A program made the position numbers and the translations under genes. Positions 5,586-5,948 of a DNA stretch of 5,948 bases are shown here, in pieces (position 1 is the stretch's first letter; every line of letters starts with the position of its first letter). Source of the stretch: Pseudolabrys sp. (GTDB lineage Bacteria; Pseudomonadota; Alphaproteobacteria; Rhizobiales; Xanthobacteraceae); assembly GCA_029945495.1 (NCBI GenBank), contig JAQSCR010000635.1:1-5948 (forward strand), given 5' to 3'. The notes beneath the pieces are model-generated. The model had not been told where the DNA came from. It ran no database searches and saw nothing but the letters and a program-made list of their open reading frames with translations.

Positions 5586-5948
5586 CTACTCCACGTCCTC
5601 GACACTATCCGGCCCGCCGCCGAACGCCTTCTGCGCCAAGGCCGCCTGCATGAACATGTCGAGATCGCCATTGAGTACGCCCTCGCTGTCGGAGGTCGAT
5701 ACGCCGGTGCGCAGGTCCTTGACCATTTGATACGGGTTGAGCACGTAAGAGCGGATCTGGTGGCCCCAGCCGATGTCGGTCTTGGCGTCCTGCAGGGCGA
5801 TCGCCTTGTCCTCGCGCCGCTTGACCTCCGCCTCAAACAGCTTGGCGCGCAGCATGTCCCAGGCCATGGCGCGGTTGCGATGCTGCGAGCGATCCTGCTG
5901 GCATTTCACCACCGTGTTGGTCGGAATATGCGTCAGGCGCACCGCCGA
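5586..5948 (-). CDS. prfB: Peptide chain release factor 2, C-terminal part (start beyond right edge)
   Basis: The 120 visible residues begin SAVRLTHIPTNTVVKCQQDR, which is the segment directly after the GGQ peptidyl-tRNA hydrolysis motif in RF2; the GGQ itself, the SPF anticodon-like motif and any frameshift site are outside the window. KTDIGWGHQIRSYVL and VKDLRTGV are hallmark RF2 sequences that separate it from RF1. RF2 recognises UGA and UAA stop codons and releases the finished peptide on the ribosome. The tail after LDMFMQAALAQ is about a dozen residues longer than in E. coli RF2 and ends acidic (PDSVEDVE). The protein's own stop is TAG at 5588-5586, a codon read by RF1, so termination of this gene does not depend on RF2. 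It converges with the M23 gene across a gap that holds two palindromes. Confidence 0.97.
   Translation of the reverse strand, partial: SAVRLTHIPTNTVVKCQQDRSQHRNRAMAWDMLRAKLFEAEVKRREDKAIALQDAKTDIGWGHQIRSYVLNPYQMVKDLRTGVSTSDSEGVLNGDLDMFMQAALAQKAFGGGPDSVEDVE

Overview
The window is GC-rich DNA that looks like an alphaproteobacterial chromosome, most likely order Hyphomicrobiales (Rhizobiales), in the Bradyrhizobium/Rhodopseudomonas/Xanthobacteraceae part of the tree. This rests on three things. The proteins look rhizobial: an AsmA-like DUF3971 protein, a one-Cys Bcp peroxiredoxin, a membrane-anchored M23 peptidase and RF2. There is a CtrA-like box. The convergent intergenic gap holds palindromes that open and close on CCCGG-type arms. 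The assignment comes from memory of these families, not from a database search. No mobile element, CRISPR array, tRNA or rRNA was seen; this is ordinary core chromosome.

Layout from left to right. Positions 1-3102 (minus strand) carry one long reading frame without its stop, which lies beyond the left edge. It encodes a large AsmA-like/DUF3971 envelope protein with a histidine-rich cytoplasmic N-terminus and a single signal anchor. Positions 3103-3397 are a divergent intergenic region with two short tandem-repeat tracts. Positions 3398-3931 (plus) encode a Bcp/PrxQ-type peroxiredoxin with only one cysteine. Positions 3932-4077 are a gap holding a near-consensus CtrA box and two overlapping palindromes next to the ribosome binding site of the next gene. 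Positions 4078-5433 (plus) encode an M23 (LytM) peptidase with a membrane anchor, coiled coils and a complete catalytic site. Positions 5434-5585 are a convergent gap filled by two palindromic elements in opposite orientation. Positions 5586-5948 (minus) are the C-terminal third of peptide chain release factor 2 (prfB), whose start lies beyond the right edge.

Two of the four genes serve the cell envelope: the AsmA-like protein probably in inner-to-outer-membrane lipid traffic, the M23 protein in peptidoglycan remodelling. The peroxiredoxin is a cytosolic peroxide scavenger and prfB is translation housekeeping. The peroxiredoxin and M23 genes are co-directional, but the 146-bp gap and the CtrA-like box suggest that the M23 gene has its own cell-cycle-linked promoter. 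I found no clearly new biological system. The most interesting signals are the inverted pair of intergenic palindromes, the CtrA-like box, and the His-rich N-terminal tail of the AsmA-like protein.
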